The notes beneath the pieces are model-generated. The model was not told the DNA's origin. It made no database searches and saw nothing but the letters and a program-made list of their open reading frames with translations. Shown in pieces: positions 35,280-43,531 of a DNA stretch of 64,000 bases (positions are counted from its first letter, which is position 1; each line of letters opens with the position of its first letter). The stretch is taken from the NCBI RefSeq assembly GCF_029813785.1, contig NZ_JARVKY010000001.1, positions 372,001 through 436,000 on the forward strand, written 5' to 3'. A program made the position numbers and the translations under genes. The DNA comes from Streptomyces sp. DH41 (GTDB taxonomy: Bacteria > Actinomycetota > Actinomycetes > Streptomycetales > Streptomycetaceae).

Positions 35280-37156
35280 GCGCGGATCTGATCGACCCGC
35301 AGAACATCCCGCAGTTCACCGGCGATCTGGAGCAACTGGGCACGGATCACATGCTGCTGACGGGGGAGGCTCTGGTCTTCCGCCAGTCGGGCGCGGACGT
35401 CCACAGCCGGTTCCAGGGCCTGTCCGCGTGCTACACGGCGCCGGAGGCGGAGCAGTTGTTCGCCACGACGGCGCCGGTGGCGGCCAAGGCGGACGAGTTC
35501 GCGGACGATCTGGAGAAGGTCGCGACGGCTCTCAGCTCGTACGAGACGGAGATCCAGCCGCTCGTGGCCAAGCTGAAGAGCCTCAAGCGACGTGCGGAAA
35601 CCTTCCGGCACCAGATAGCGGGGGACGACGACTGGCGCGAGGACGAGGACAACGTCCAGCTCAACAACGATCTAATGCACGACGTCAACGCCGCCACGGC
35701 CGCCTTCTGGCTGGCGGAGATCACCTGCCACAACAAGATCACCGCACTGGTGGGCGGCTCGACACTGATCCTCGAGGACGGTGCGGAGCAGCGCTTCATG
35801 GAGCGTGGCACCAGCGTCTACGGCTTCACCGCCGACCTGCTGAACCAGTCCGGGGAACTGCCCTGGGGCAAGACCGTGGAGAAGGAGCGGCACGGGCTCG
35901 ACTGGCTGGGCCACCAGGTGTGGGAGTTCGGCAAGGGATTCGTCGTCGACGGAGTGTGGGGCACGATCCGGGGCCTCGGCACCCTCGTCGGCGTCGACGG
36001 CTGGGACGCGGCGGGCGAGGCGTGGAAAGGGCTCGGCAAGCTCGCGACCGGCGTGCTCATCACCGCGGTCCCCGTCGCGGGCGTCGCCTACTGGGCGATG
36101 CCCGAGGACAAGCTGCCCTCCTACCTGCGCGACTCCCGCAACACGGTCAAGGAGGCGGGCAAGGCGCTGGTGGCCTGGGACCAGTGGGGCGAGAACCCCG
36201 CACGAGCGGGCGGCGCGGTCACCTTCAACGTGCTGACGACGGTGTTCACCGGAGGCGCCGGAGCCGCGGCGAGGAGCGGCGCGGTGGCCCGCACGGTCGG
36301 CACGCTCGGCAAGACCGCCCGGCTGGTCGACCCCATGACCTACCTGGGCAAGGCCGCGGCGTTCGGCACGGCCAAGGTCGCCGACCTCTTCGCCGGCCTG
36401 CGGGGCGTGCACGCGGGCGCCTACGACGACATCCTCTCCGGCGCGGGACGCGTCCAGCCCGACGGCAGCGTGGTGAGGGCCGCCGACGACATGCCGGTCA
36501 TCCGCGACAACGTCGTGGAGTGGCCGGACGGCACCCGCCTGAACCTGGACGACGGCTCGGTCGTCCGCGCGGACGGCACGACGGCCCCGGCGAAGGTGGA
36601 ACTGTCGGCGGCGGACCGGGACCTGCTGGAGCAGAACCTCCGGCACGAGGAGAGCGTGCTGGTCGGGGCGGGCGACAATGTGACAGCACACGGCGATTTT
36701 CGACCGACGGCCAGTTACGCGGAGCCGCCGCCCAGAGACGGCGGTTCCTCGTCTCCGGCGGCACACGGCCCGAGTGGTGAAGGCAGGAGCAGCCATTCCT
36801 CGGACACCTGGTATGACAGGTCGGCACACGGCTCGTCCTCCGATCACTCATCGGGAGACCCGCAGCACTCAGGATCCACCGGAACCGCGCCCCATGGTGG
36901 ACCTGACGGTGGCGGTGGCGGCCAGAGAGAGACTCAGTCCGATGGCAACCAACCAGCAGTGAGGGAGTGGAAGGCCAGCGACGACATTGTGGGTACGGCC
37001 CGAGGCAGGACCCTCCTGTACCCCAACTACCGTCACGAACTGAGTGGGGTGCGTGGTGGTTCACCGGACACGGAAAATACCGTGATCCTTCCCGGAGACA
37101 AGGCCATTGGTTCGCCAGGACATCGCGGAAATCGCCGCTGGCCGAGCACACTTTGA
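35276..37156 (+). CDS. type VII polymorphic toxin, frameshifted before its C-terminal cassette
   Basis: A 626-codon frame. Residues 1-115 form a helical WXG-like leader (DLEQLGTDHMLL ... LVAKLKSLKRRAE). A central hydrophobic pre-toxin region holds LGKLATGVLITAVPVAGVAYW (about 255-275) and a Gly/Ala-rich stretch to about 380. A Ser/Gly/His-rich linker (about 480-560) precedes the toxin start (WKASDDIVGTARGRTLLYPNY). The frame should continue into the cassette at 37107-37406, but around 37090-37107 the coding frame moves by one base, so this product ends in unrelated residues (SPGHRGNRRWPSTL). Either a sequencing error, an inactivating mutation or frameshifting. GTG start overlapping the DUF6507 gene. 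Confidence 0.75.
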   Translation: MSADLIDPQNIPQFTGDLEQLGTDHMLLTGEALVFRQSGADVHSRFQGLSACYTAPEAEQLFATTAPVAAKADEFADDLEKVATALSSYETEIQPLVAKLKSLKRRAETFRHQIAGDDDWREDEDNVQLNNDLMHDVNAATAAFWLAEITCHNKITALVGGSTLILEDGAEQRFMERGTSVYGFTADLLNQSGELPWGKTVEKERHGLDWLGHQVWEFGKGFVVDGVWGTIRGLGTLVGVDGWDAAGEAWKGLGKLATGVLITAVPVAGVAYWAMPEDKLPSYLRDSRNTVKEAGKALVAWDQWGENPARAGGAVTFNVLTTVFTGGAGAAARSGAVARTVGTLGKTARLVDPMTYLGKAAAFGTAKVADLFAGLRGVHAGAYDDILSGAGRVQPDGSVVRAADDMPVIRDNVVEWPDGTRLNLDDGSVVRADGTTAPAKVELSAADRDLLEQNLRHEESVLVGAGDNVTAHGDFRPTASYAEPPPRDGGSSSPAAHGPSGEGRSSHSSDTWYDRSAHGSSSDHSSGDPQHSGSTGTAPHGGPDGGGGGQRETQSDGNQPAVREWKASDDIVGTARGRTLLYPNYRHELSGVRGGSPDTENTVILPGDKAIGSPGHRGNRRWPSTL

Positions 37157-37406
37157 GCCGGACACTCAACGCTACGTCGTCAACGGCAGGCGGTACGCCA
37201 TCGAACCCCATGGTCGAGTATTCCCGGTCAGCGGACCTGGATTCGTTCAGATGAACCGAGTCGAGTACACGGCTCTGAAGCACATCATGCGGGCCCAGGG
37301 AGACATGAGTAAGCTGCAGACCATGTTCAGTAAAGCGCCTCAATTCCGGGAGAACCCAGAGGCTATACAGAAGGCGCTGACCCTCTACCGGAAGTACTAC
37401 TCGTGA
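37107..37406 (+). pseudogene. out-of-frame C-terminal toxin cassette
   Basis: The frame reads VRQDIAEIAAGRAHFEP, then RYVVNGRRYAIEPHGRVFPVSGPG, QMNRVEYTALKHIMRAQGDM, ending LTLYRKYYS. It joins smoothly to the upstream sequence TVILPGDKA if one base near 37098-37107 is removed (…DKA-LVRQDIAE…). I recognise the layout as the C-terminal module of Streptomyces type VII polymorphic toxins but not its enzymatic activity. Its stop codon overlaps the GTG of the immunity gene (GTGA). Confidence 0.7.
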
Positions 37407-38272
37407 TGTACCACTTGATGGTTCGCGTCAATGACGCGCCGAAACGCCTTCCCCTGATTCTCGCCGAGGTGTTTCACGTCGCGTTGGAACAGACGGATGT
37501 GTCGGCAGAAGCAGAGTGGGAGGACCGAAACTGGGATGCCATCGTCACGTGCGAGTACGAGCGCCTGCAAGGCGACTTGAACTGGTCCCTGAGTATCTAC
37601 GCAGCCCACGAAGTCGAGGCGCAACCAACAGAAGAGGAGCTGGCCTCGTCAGTGGCCCAGCACCTCTCCGCATCGGTTTTCACTTTCTGGGATGCCAAGT
37701 TCCCTTGGATCCGAAAGGCGGCCCTGCCGGACGGCGGCTTCACGCTGGCACGGGTGCTGCAACTGGAGGGCGATAGCCCGGCTTTTATGATCGACGCCAC
37801 GGAATCGACAATTCCGGACTTCCCGAATGTCCCCGTAATGCAATTCCCGGAAGCAGTGCGCGCATATAAACTTCCCACCCCGATCACCGACTCGCTAGAA
37901 GGAGCAGAGCCCCGGAGGGAAACGTCCGATCTTGTCAGTCTCTTGGGAAGTTGGGAGCGCCTGTGCTCACGGCTCCGTTCCGGCTGCCCCCCGCACGGAT
38001 GGTTTCCGGCAGACCTGTATCGCGAAGACCTGGAACACCGAGACCGCCTCGGAGGAGCAGTGGACAGACTTTCCCCGGAGAACACGGCGCGCGAGGTCGC
38101 AAACGCTTTGGAGCAACTCGATGAGGACTACCGGCATTTCACCATTGATGATGGCGGCACGGAACTCGCCTCAGCATTGAACGAGGGAATCACGGGCTTT
38201 CCTAACCTGCCGTGGTACTGGCGCCGTCGCCCGCTCGTCTGCCTTGGTCCGCGAACGTCGAGGAACAGGTAG
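37403..38272 (+). CDS. candidate cognate immunity protein, frameshifted near its end
   Basis: A 289-residue acidic protein (YHLMVRVNDAPKRLPLILAEVFHVALEQTD ... NWSLSIYAAHEVEAQPTEEELA). Its start overlaps the toxin stop by 4 bp, the usual position of a cognate immunity gene. Base composition is clearly more A/T-rich than the neighbours. The last 15 codons look wrong: another frame starting near 38235 reads PWSANVEEQVGPADEETRAP and ends with TGA at 38304, which is more protein-like and overlaps the next ATG. So a single-base deletion near 38229-38240 is likely. I do not recognise the fold. Confidence 0.65.
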   Translation: MMYHLMVRVNDAPKRLPLILAEVFHVALEQTDVSAEAEWEDRNWDAIVTCEYERLQGDLNWSLSIYAAHEVEAQPTEEELASSVAQHLSASVFTFWDAKFPWIRKAALPDGGFTLARVLQLEGDSPAFMIDATESTIPDFPNVPVMQFPEAVRAYKLPTPITDSLEGAEPRRETSDLVSLLGSWERLCSRLRSGCPPHGWFPADLYREDLEHRDRLGGAVDRLSPENTAREVANALEQLDEDYRHFTIDDGGTELASALNEGITGFPNLPWYWRRRPLVCLGPRTSRNR

Positions 38273-38300
38273 GTCCGGCCGATGAGGAGACTCGCGCCCC

Positions 38301-38393
38301 ATGACAGCCATCAGGGCCCGACTTCTTCCCGATCCGGAGAGCGTCTGGTTCACCCGTCCACTGGACGGTCACGTGAGCGGCGCGAGTGCGTAG
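38301..38393 (+). pseudogene. short gene remnant (30 codons)
   Basis: ATG at 38301 overlaps the reconstructed stop of the immunity gene (ATGA) and reads MTAIRARLLPDPESVWFTRP before stopping at 38393. The protein-like start and coupling suggest the beginning of a gene truncated by mutation. Nothing longer can be followed. Confidence 0.35.
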
Positions 38394-38452
38394 GAACTAC
38401 ATATGAGCCATGAGCTCGAATTTTTCCTGCGCATCTACTTCTGGTTCCCTTG

Positions 38453-38830
38453 ATGGCCGCCACACAACGCATCGACATCGACGACCCAGAAGTGGACATG
38501 GACGACGCACAACGCCTGCTCCACCGAGAAGCCCTTTTCACCGGGGAGGTGACAGAACACCTAGGGGGCAATCTTGTAAGTCTGGACGCATATGTGGCAG
38601 GAATTCAATGCGGCCTGTCACGCGAGTGGCATAAGGACGGAACTCCGCGATCGGAAAGCACCGTGCGCGAGGGTCTACCTCGCGGAGAATCCAAAGAGTG
38701 GCACTCGAACGGAACACTGGCGTCACGCAAAGTATTCGATGATGACGGTCTCACACTCCGAGAGGAATACCGGTGGGACGAAGACGGCCGGCCGACGCGA
38801 AGTTGGCGTCTTGACGACCACTTGCGGTAG
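38453..38830 (+). CDS. YwqK-family (MORN-like repeat) antitoxin / immunity protein
   Basis: A 125-residue protein with MORN_2-like repeats: REWHKDGTPRSESTVREG, KEWHSNGTLASRKVFDDDG, YRWDEDGRPTRSW. This is the layout of YwqK-family antitoxins, which are common immunity genes beside polymorphic toxins. ATG 38453 is used, with TTG 38450 in frame; a good ribosome site is lacking, which fits a gene that has lost its original upstream context. A/T-richer than the genomic average. Confidence 0.75.
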   Translation: MAATQRIDIDDPEVDMDDAQRLLHREALFTGEVTEHLGGNLVSLDAYVAGIQCGLSREWHKDGTPRSESTVREGLPRGESKEWHSNGTLASRKVFDDDGLTLREEYRWDEDGRPTRSWRLDDHLR

Positions 38831-38910
38831 CCCTGAGCAGGTTCCCGACCTTCGGGACGCATTGCGTCTCCATATTTTCGACGACGTGGTTTCGCGGAGG
38901 GCGGTACTCG

Positions 38911-39069
38911 ATGGCACGGGACCTGATCAAGGCATCGCTGTACGGGTTCGACGCGTCGGCCACCTCACTCAGGATATCCCGTTTCATGAGTGCCTCGCTG
39001 ATCGATGTCGACTTCAATGGGCCCACATACGCTGGGCACCAGATGAAACAGTTCGACCTCACGAAATGA
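38911..39069 (+). CDS. 52-residue frame, possible remnant of an immunity gene
   Basis: Reads MARDLIKASLYGFDASATSL and ends GHQMKQFDLTK. The protein-like composition (hydrophobic alternation, VDFNGPTY) suggests the C-terminal part of a larger protein; upstream, the likely continuation (EQVPDLRDALRLHIFDDVV, 38838-38894) is in a different frame. So this is probably the end of a degraded gene. Its stop lies 12 bp before the Imm49 start. Confidence 0.45.
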   Translation: MARDLIKASLYGFDASATSLRISRFMSASLIDVDFNGPTYAGHQMKQFDLTK

Positions 39070-39080
39070 GGAAACCGTTC

Positions 39081-39950
39081 ATGTCAACGAGGGTTTCGCG
39101 GCCACCGGAAGAAGGAAGTCACCCGGATCCGGACGGACTGCGGCAGAAAACCAATGCGCGCACCCTCAAAGACATCGAAGGCCTGGAGGAGTACCCGGAC
39201 AGCCTCGGCATGACGTTCAACCGGGCGCTTCACAGGGCCGCGTTCCTGTGTACCGAGGACCCCACCGCCAGCGAGCTGGAGACCTGGGAGGCCTGGGTCA
39301 TGGCCATGCAGGTCGGGTCTGCCCTGTTCGCCTCGGCGACCGCTCCCGAGGGTTCCACCGTCGAGTGCATGATCGGTCATGAGGTGCGGACGATCCCCGC
39401 CGTGGGGGTCACGCACTTCGTCGACGCCGGGACCTGGCTGGAAGCGTTCTGGCTCGCGGTCGTGTGCCGGGACCAGGCACGGATGACACAGTTGTGCCAG
39501 GTACCGATCGAGACGCTGCGCGCCTCAGGCGCCGTCTTCGAGGAGTACATCTACCACTGGGTGGATGTACTCCAGACGTACTGGCTGGAGCGGCCCGGCC
39601 TCGGGGACAAGCTCGTCGCCACATTCGACGCCACCGACCCGGACCGGCTGCGGTTCATGGACCGCGAGATGATGCTCAAGGTCCTTAACCCGCCGGTCAA
39701 TCTGTTCTACCGCTTCGTCAGCCAGGACACCGACAAGTTTAACGAGGCCCTCGTCCAAGGGCTCGAACTCCACAAGGAGTACTGGAATGCGAGCGAGGAA
39801 CGCCAGGAGACGGGTGACGGCGACATCCCTCTCGCGATCCTCGCCCTCACCTGCCTCGCCTATGACGCCGGGCGGTCCATCGAGGTCGAATCGGAGTATC
39901 TGCCCGAGGACCTGCTCAAGCGCGCCTGGCTGGGCGAATTTCCCACGTGA
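39081..39950 (+). CDS. immunity 49 (Imm49) family protein
   Basis: A 289-residue protein matching the Imm49 pattern: ETWEAWVMAMQVGSALFASAT, VECMIGHEVRTIPAVG, AGTWLEAFWLAVVCRDQARMTQLC, EEYIYHWVDVLQTYW, and the C-terminus LLKRAWLGEFPT. Such proteins protect against co-encoded nuclease-type toxins and often occur as orphan immunity genes. GAGGAAA at 39068 sets the ATG at 39081; the much longer frame to 38592 runs over the YwqK gene and is rejected. Confidence 0.88.
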   Translation: MSTRVSRPPEEGSHPDPDGLRQKTNARTLKDIEGLEEYPDSLGMTFNRALHRAAFLCTEDPTASELETWEAWVMAMQVGSALFASATAPEGSTVECMIGHEVRTIPAVGVTHFVDAGTWLEAFWLAVVCRDQARMTQLCQVPIETLRASGAVFEEYIYHWVDVLQTYWLERPGLGDKLVATFDATDPDRLRFMDREMMLKVLNPPVNLFYRFVSQDTDKFNEALVQGLELHKEYWNASEERQETGDGDIPLAILALTCLAYDAGRSIEVESEYLPEDLLKRAWLGEFPT

Positions 39951-39960
39951 CACGAGGTAG

Positions 39961-40236
39961 ATGATCAGCATGTCCGCCCAGGACTACGACAGCCAGCTCC
40001 TCGAGTCCGTCTCCGTACGGCGACGACGGCTGCGGGACGCCCTGTTGTTCGGAGTGGAGCGGCAACGGCGGGCCATGGACGAGCGGGTGGGCAAGGTGGT
40101 CGCGGGGATGGTGATCGCGGCCGTGCTGTGCGCGGGGTGCGTGGGGTGGTCGTTCGTGTCGCACCGGTTGATCGGACAGAGCAGCCCATACTCTTCCGGC
40201 GTTTCCACGCCTTCCGATAGTCCTTCAAGCCGGTGA
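39961..40236 (+). CDS. small single-span membrane protein, type VII locus
   Basis: A 91-residue protein: a charged helix (LLESVSVRRRRLRDALLFGVERQRRAMDE), one membrane segment (VVAGMVIAAVLCAGCVGWSFV, about 49-69), and a Ser/Pro-rich tail outside. Small proteins of this type lie near EccD/EccC genes in Streptomyces; no function assigned. Start ATG 39961 or 39970. Confidence 0.65.
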   Translation: MISMSAQDYDSQLLESVSVRRRRLRDALLFGVERQRRAMDERVGKVVAGMVIAAVLCAGCVGWSFVSHRLIGQSSPYSSGVSTPSDSPSSR

Positions 40237-40266
40237 TAGGTTCGCGAACGTGATGTCTACGGGGCC

Positions 40267-40653
40267 TTGAGCAGGGAAACGGCCGATGGGCCGGCGCTGT
40301 TGAGCCGGGTCACGCTCGTCGGTGAACGGCGACGTGTCGACCTCGTGCTTCCGGCGCGGGAGCCGGTCGGGCTGCTGCTGCCCGAGATCATGCGGTTGCT
40401 GGACGACCGCGCGGAGGGGCGGCCCGCCCCGCGTCACCTCGTCACCGTGGACGGGGCGAACCCGCCGCCCCGGTGCGGGTGCTGCCGGCCCGGCTGCCGA
40501 CGACCCGGCTGCCCTCGCCGGCCGCCGAGCCGCGGCGGATACCGGTCGGCCTCGACCAGGACGCCCTCGCCCCCGCGCTGCTCGACCTCTTCGGCGGCGA
40601 CCAGCACCTGCTGGTCCTCGGCGACAACGAGTGCGGCAAGACGAACCTGCTGA
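40267..40653 (+). pseudogene. EccD-like N-terminal (YukD) domain, truncated
   Basis: The first 60 codons (LLSRVTLVGERRRVDLVLPAREPVGLLLPEIMRLLDDR ... HLVTVDG) are the ubiquitin-like YukD domain that opens EccD, the type VII channel protein. After about 40455 the sequence is no longer EccD: the correct frame switches and encodes the end of EccC. The eleven membrane segments of EccD are missing. The start is a TTG at 40267, or lost. I read this as a deletion junction. Confidence 0.65.
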
Positions 40654-41249
40654 AGCTGATCGTCGCGGGGCTCGTCGAGCGGTACTCCGACGACGAACTG
40701 GTCTTCGGTGTCTTCGACCCGCGCCGCGGCCTGCGCGGCGTCGTCCCGGAACCGTACCGGGGCGGCTACGCCCACAACGCCACGCTCGCCGCCGCCCTCT
40801 CCACGGGTATCGCCGCCGAACTCGACAAGCGGCTGCCGGAAACCGCCGACCCGGACGCGCCCGAGACCGGCGAACCCGCCTTCCGGGGCCCGCGGATCGT
40901 CATCCTCATCGACGACTACGACATCCTCACCACCGCCGGACAGCAGCCCCTCGCTCCCTTCCTGCCGTACATCTCCTCCGCACAGGACATCGGCCTGCAC
41001 TTCGTCCTCGCGCGCCGCACCGCGGGAGCCTCCCGCGCGCTGTACGAGCCGCTCCTGACCACCCTGCGCGAGACGGGCACCACCGCCCTGGTGATGAGCG
41101 GCGACCGCACCGAGGGGCAGCTCTTCCCCGGCCTGTACGCCTCCCAGCAGCCGCCGGGCCGGGGCGTCCTGGTTCGCCGCGGCCGACGTCACCAGCTCGT
41201 CCAGACCGCGCTGACCGTGCTGACCGAGGCCGGAGGGGAAGAGTCGTGA
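40473..41249 (+). CDS. EccC C-terminal ATPase domain (truncated)
   Basis: A 258-residue frame corresponding to the last FtsK/SpoIIIE-like ATPase domain of EccC: VRVLPARLP, LVLGDNECGKTNLLKLI (Walker A GDNECGKT), RIVILIDDYDILTTAG (Walker B-like). The membrane part and the first two ATPase domains of EccC are absent. EccC's C-terminal domain binds substrate signals, so a soluble remnant could still bind WXG100 proteins. It overlaps the next gene by 4 bp (GTGA). Confidence 0.8.
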   Translation: MRVLPARLPTTRLPSPAAEPRRIPVGLDQDALAPALLDLFGGDQHLLVLGDNECGKTNLLKLIVAGLVERYSDDELVFGVFDPRRGLRGVVPEPYRGGYAHNATLAAALSTGIAAELDKRLPETADPDAPETGEPAFRGPRIVILIDDYDILTTAGQQPLAPFLPYISSAQDIGLHFVLARRTAGASRALYEPLLTTLRETGTTALVMSGDRTEGQLFPGLYASQQPPGRGVLVRRGRRHQLVQTALTVLTEAGGEES

Positions 41250-42667
41250 CCAAGGACGTCATCGCCCTCACCCCGAGGATGCCGGACACCTGGGCCCTGC
41301 TGGCCGGCCTGTACGCGGCCGGTCCCGAAGCGGCCGTGGCCGCCGGGTCCCGGGATGCCGTGCTGCGTCTGTGCACCCCGGCCGGCAGACCCCTCGTGTC
41401 CGTGGAAGCCCCGCTGCTCGTCCAGGTCCCCGGGGAGGCCGAACGGCTGCTCGGGCGGGACGTGCCCGTGCCGTTCTGGTGGACCGAGGTCCGGGCCTCC
41501 GGCGCCGTGCCCGAGGCCGAACGACTGGCGGCATCGGTGTGCGGGCGGCTCGCCCTGCTGCTGGGCGGCAGCACCTGGCCCGGGCCGGCGGCTAGCACCG
41601 AGGTCGTGGACGTGCGCACGGCCGTCGCGCCGGACGACGGGCAGCCGGTCGTCGACGTCCTCACCGACACCACGTCCGTCGTCCTGGCCGACCGCCCCGT
41701 CCTGGCCCTGACCACCTGGCTGTCGGAGGTGCTGCGCGGTACCTCCGAGTCGGGCCGTGCGCTGCAGATCGTCACCCCGCCGTCCGTCCGGCTCAGCGCC
41801 CCTGCCCGCGCCACCCTCCTCCAGGTGCCCAACCGCTGGGTCGTCCAGGACCCGGAACAGGGCTACTACGACGGGCTGTCCGGAGCGGTGCTGCGCTGGC
41901 GGGACGGGACGTTCACGCCCGTGCCCGGGGCGGACGGCACGGCCCCGGTCGCCGAGGCGTTCGGCCGGACGGGCCCCACGGGGGACCGACAGCTCGTCGT
42001 GGCGTTCCGTACGACGCTCCCCGCGCACGAGGACATCGTCCTGGGCGAAGCGCTCGAGGCGGCCTGGCGCGCGCTCACCGGTTCGGCCCCGGCCGGCTGG
42101 GGCACCGCGGAACCCGTCAACCTGCCCTGGTCACCGCACCGGCTGACCGATCTGGCCCGTGACCGGGCGCCCGAGCCGACCCATCTGCTCGTGACGGGGC
42201 ATCCCGGCCGGCCGGCGCTGGCGTGGATCCGGGTCACGCGGACCACCGCGGGCGTCGAGCAGGACATGACGCTCGTCCTCGGGTACGGCGAGGGTGAGGA
42301 ACCGCCCCTGGAGGCGATCACGGCCCTCGCCGAGACCCTCGTCGTGGAACACGGCCTGACGACGATGCTGGCCTCGGTGCGGCGGGCCTCCCGCGATCTC
42401 ACCACGCCTCCCGTGCTCCAGGCACCGCCCGTCCCGGTCTCCTTCACTCTGGGCGCGCGGGACGTGCGGGGCATCGGGCTCACCCATGCCCGTCGCCCGC
42501 CCGTCGACGTGCGGCCCGTCGCCCTGGGGCCCGCCGCCGAACCCGCGCTGCACTACCCACTGGGCGACGGGTCGGACGCCGGCGCCCTCGTCGGGCTGCG
42601 CCGACTGGCGGCGCATCTGCGGGCCGGTGTGCCGGGGTCGGGGTCGGGGTCGGAGGCGGGGGCCTGA
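41246..42667 (+). CDS. DUF6177 family protein, type VII associated
   Basis: A 473-residue protein (MTKDVIALTPRMPDTWALLAG ... TGTAEPVNLPWSPHRLTDLARDRAPEPTHLLVTGHP). The layout matches DUF6177, found next to EccC in Streptomyces type VII loci. It is predicted soluble and lacks recognisable catalytic motifs. The GTG start is coupled to the EccC fragment. It ends 15 bp from the convergent isomerase gene. Confidence 0.75.
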   Translation: MTKDVIALTPRMPDTWALLAGLYAAGPEAAVAAGSRDAVLRLCTPAGRPLVSVEAPLLVQVPGEAERLLGRDVPVPFWWTEVRASGAVPEAERLAASVCGRLALLLGGSTWPGPAASTEVVDVRTAVAPDDGQPVVDVLTDTTSVVLADRPVLALTTWLSEVLRGTSESGRALQIVTPPSVRLSAPARATLLQVPNRWVVQDPEQGYYDGLSGAVLRWRDGTFTPVPGADGTAPVAEAFGRTGPTGDRQLVVAFRTTLPAHEDIVLGEALEAAWRALTGSAPAGWGTAEPVNLPWSPHRLTDLARDRAPEPTHLLVTGHPGRPALAWIRVTRTTAGVEQDMTLVLGYGEGEEPPLEAITALAETLVVEHGLTTMLASVRRASRDLTTPPVLQAPPVPVSFTLGARDVRGIGLTHARRPPVDVRPVALGPAAEPALHYPLGDGSDAGALVGLRRLAAHLRAGVPGSGSGSEAGA

Positions 42668-42682
42668 CACCGTGCTCCGGGG

Positions 42683-43531
42683 CTACTCCTGGCCCACGTG
42701 TTCCACGAACCGGGCCGCCGTCTCGGCGAGTACCTCCCGTCCGTCCCGTGCCCACAGCCCCTCGTTGAACAGCTCGACCTCGATCGCGCCGGTGTAGCCG
42801 GCCGCCTCCACGTACCCCTTCCACTCCCGCATGTCGATCGCGCCGTCGCCGATCTGGCCGCGGCCGTTGAGGACGCCCTCGGGCAGGGGGGTGGTCCAGT
42901 CGGCGAGCTGGAAGGTGTGGATGCGGCCCTGCGCGCCCGCCCGCGCGATCTGTTCCGGCGCCCGGTCGTCCCACCAGATGTGGTACGTGTCGACGGTGAC
43001 GCCGACCTGGTGGGCCGGGAAGCGTTCGGCGATGTCCAGGGCCTGGGTGAGGGTGGAGACCACGCAGCGGTCCGAGGCGAACATCGGGTGCAGCGGCTCG
43101 ATGGCGAGGCGGACGCCGTGCTCCTCGGCGTACGGGGCCAGTTCCGCGAGCGCGTCCGCGATGCGTTCACGGGCGGCGCCCAGGTCCTTGCTGCCCGCCG
43201 GGAGGCCGCCCGAGACCAGGACCAGGGTGTCGGTGCCGAGGGTGGCCGCCTCGTCGACGGCGCGGCGGTTGTCGGCCAGGGCCTTCGCGCGCTCGTCCGC
43301 GTCGACGGCCGTGAGGAAGCCGCCGCGGCACAAGGTGGTGACGGTCAGGCCCGCGTCGCGGACCAGTTTCGCCGCCGCCTCGACACCGTGGGCCTGGACC
43401 GGTTCACGCCACAGGCCGACGTTGCCGACGCCCAGGTCGCGGCAGGCGGCGGTCAGTTCGGGCAGCGAGAGCTGCTTGACCGTCATCTGGTTGATGCTGA
43501 AACGCGTCAGGTCGGGCGTCGTGTCGCTCAC
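42683..43531 (-). CDS. sugar phosphate isomerase/epimerase (xylose isomerase-like TIM barrel)
   Basis: A 282-residue AP endonuclease 2-type TIM barrel: LGVGNVGLWREPVQAHG, RLAIEPLHPMFASDRCVV (metal Glu), VGVTVDTYHIWWDDR (metal Asp/His), HTFQLADWTTPLP, IEVELFNEGLW (Glu). It probably isomerises or epimerises a keto- or inositol-type sugar. GTG start overlaps the DUF993 stop (GTGA). Last gene of the three-gene operon. Confidence 0.88.
   Translation of the reverse strand: MSDTTPDLTRFSINQMTVKQLSLPELTAACRDLGVGNVGLWREPVQAHGVEAAAKLVRDAGLTVTTLCRGGFLTAVDADERAKALADNRRAVDEAATLGTDTLVLVSGGLPAGSKDLGAARERIADALAELAPYAEEHGVRLAIEPLHPMFASDRCVVSTLTQALDIAERFPAHQVGVTVDTYHIWWDDRAPEQIARAGAQGRIHTFQLADWTTPLPEGVLNGRGQIGDGAIDMREWKGYVEAAGYTGAIEVELFNEGLWARDGREVLAETAARFVEHVGQE

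Noticed and set aside
38592..39080. 163-codon N-terminal extension of the Imm49 gene
   Set aside because: It overlaps the YwqK-type gene in another frame; GAGGAAA before 39081 marks the proper start.
40322..42667. 781-codon frame extending DUF6177 upstream
   Set aside because: The upstream part is a shadow of the EccD/EccC fragments; the GTG at 41246 is coupled to the EccC stop and matches the DUF6177 start.
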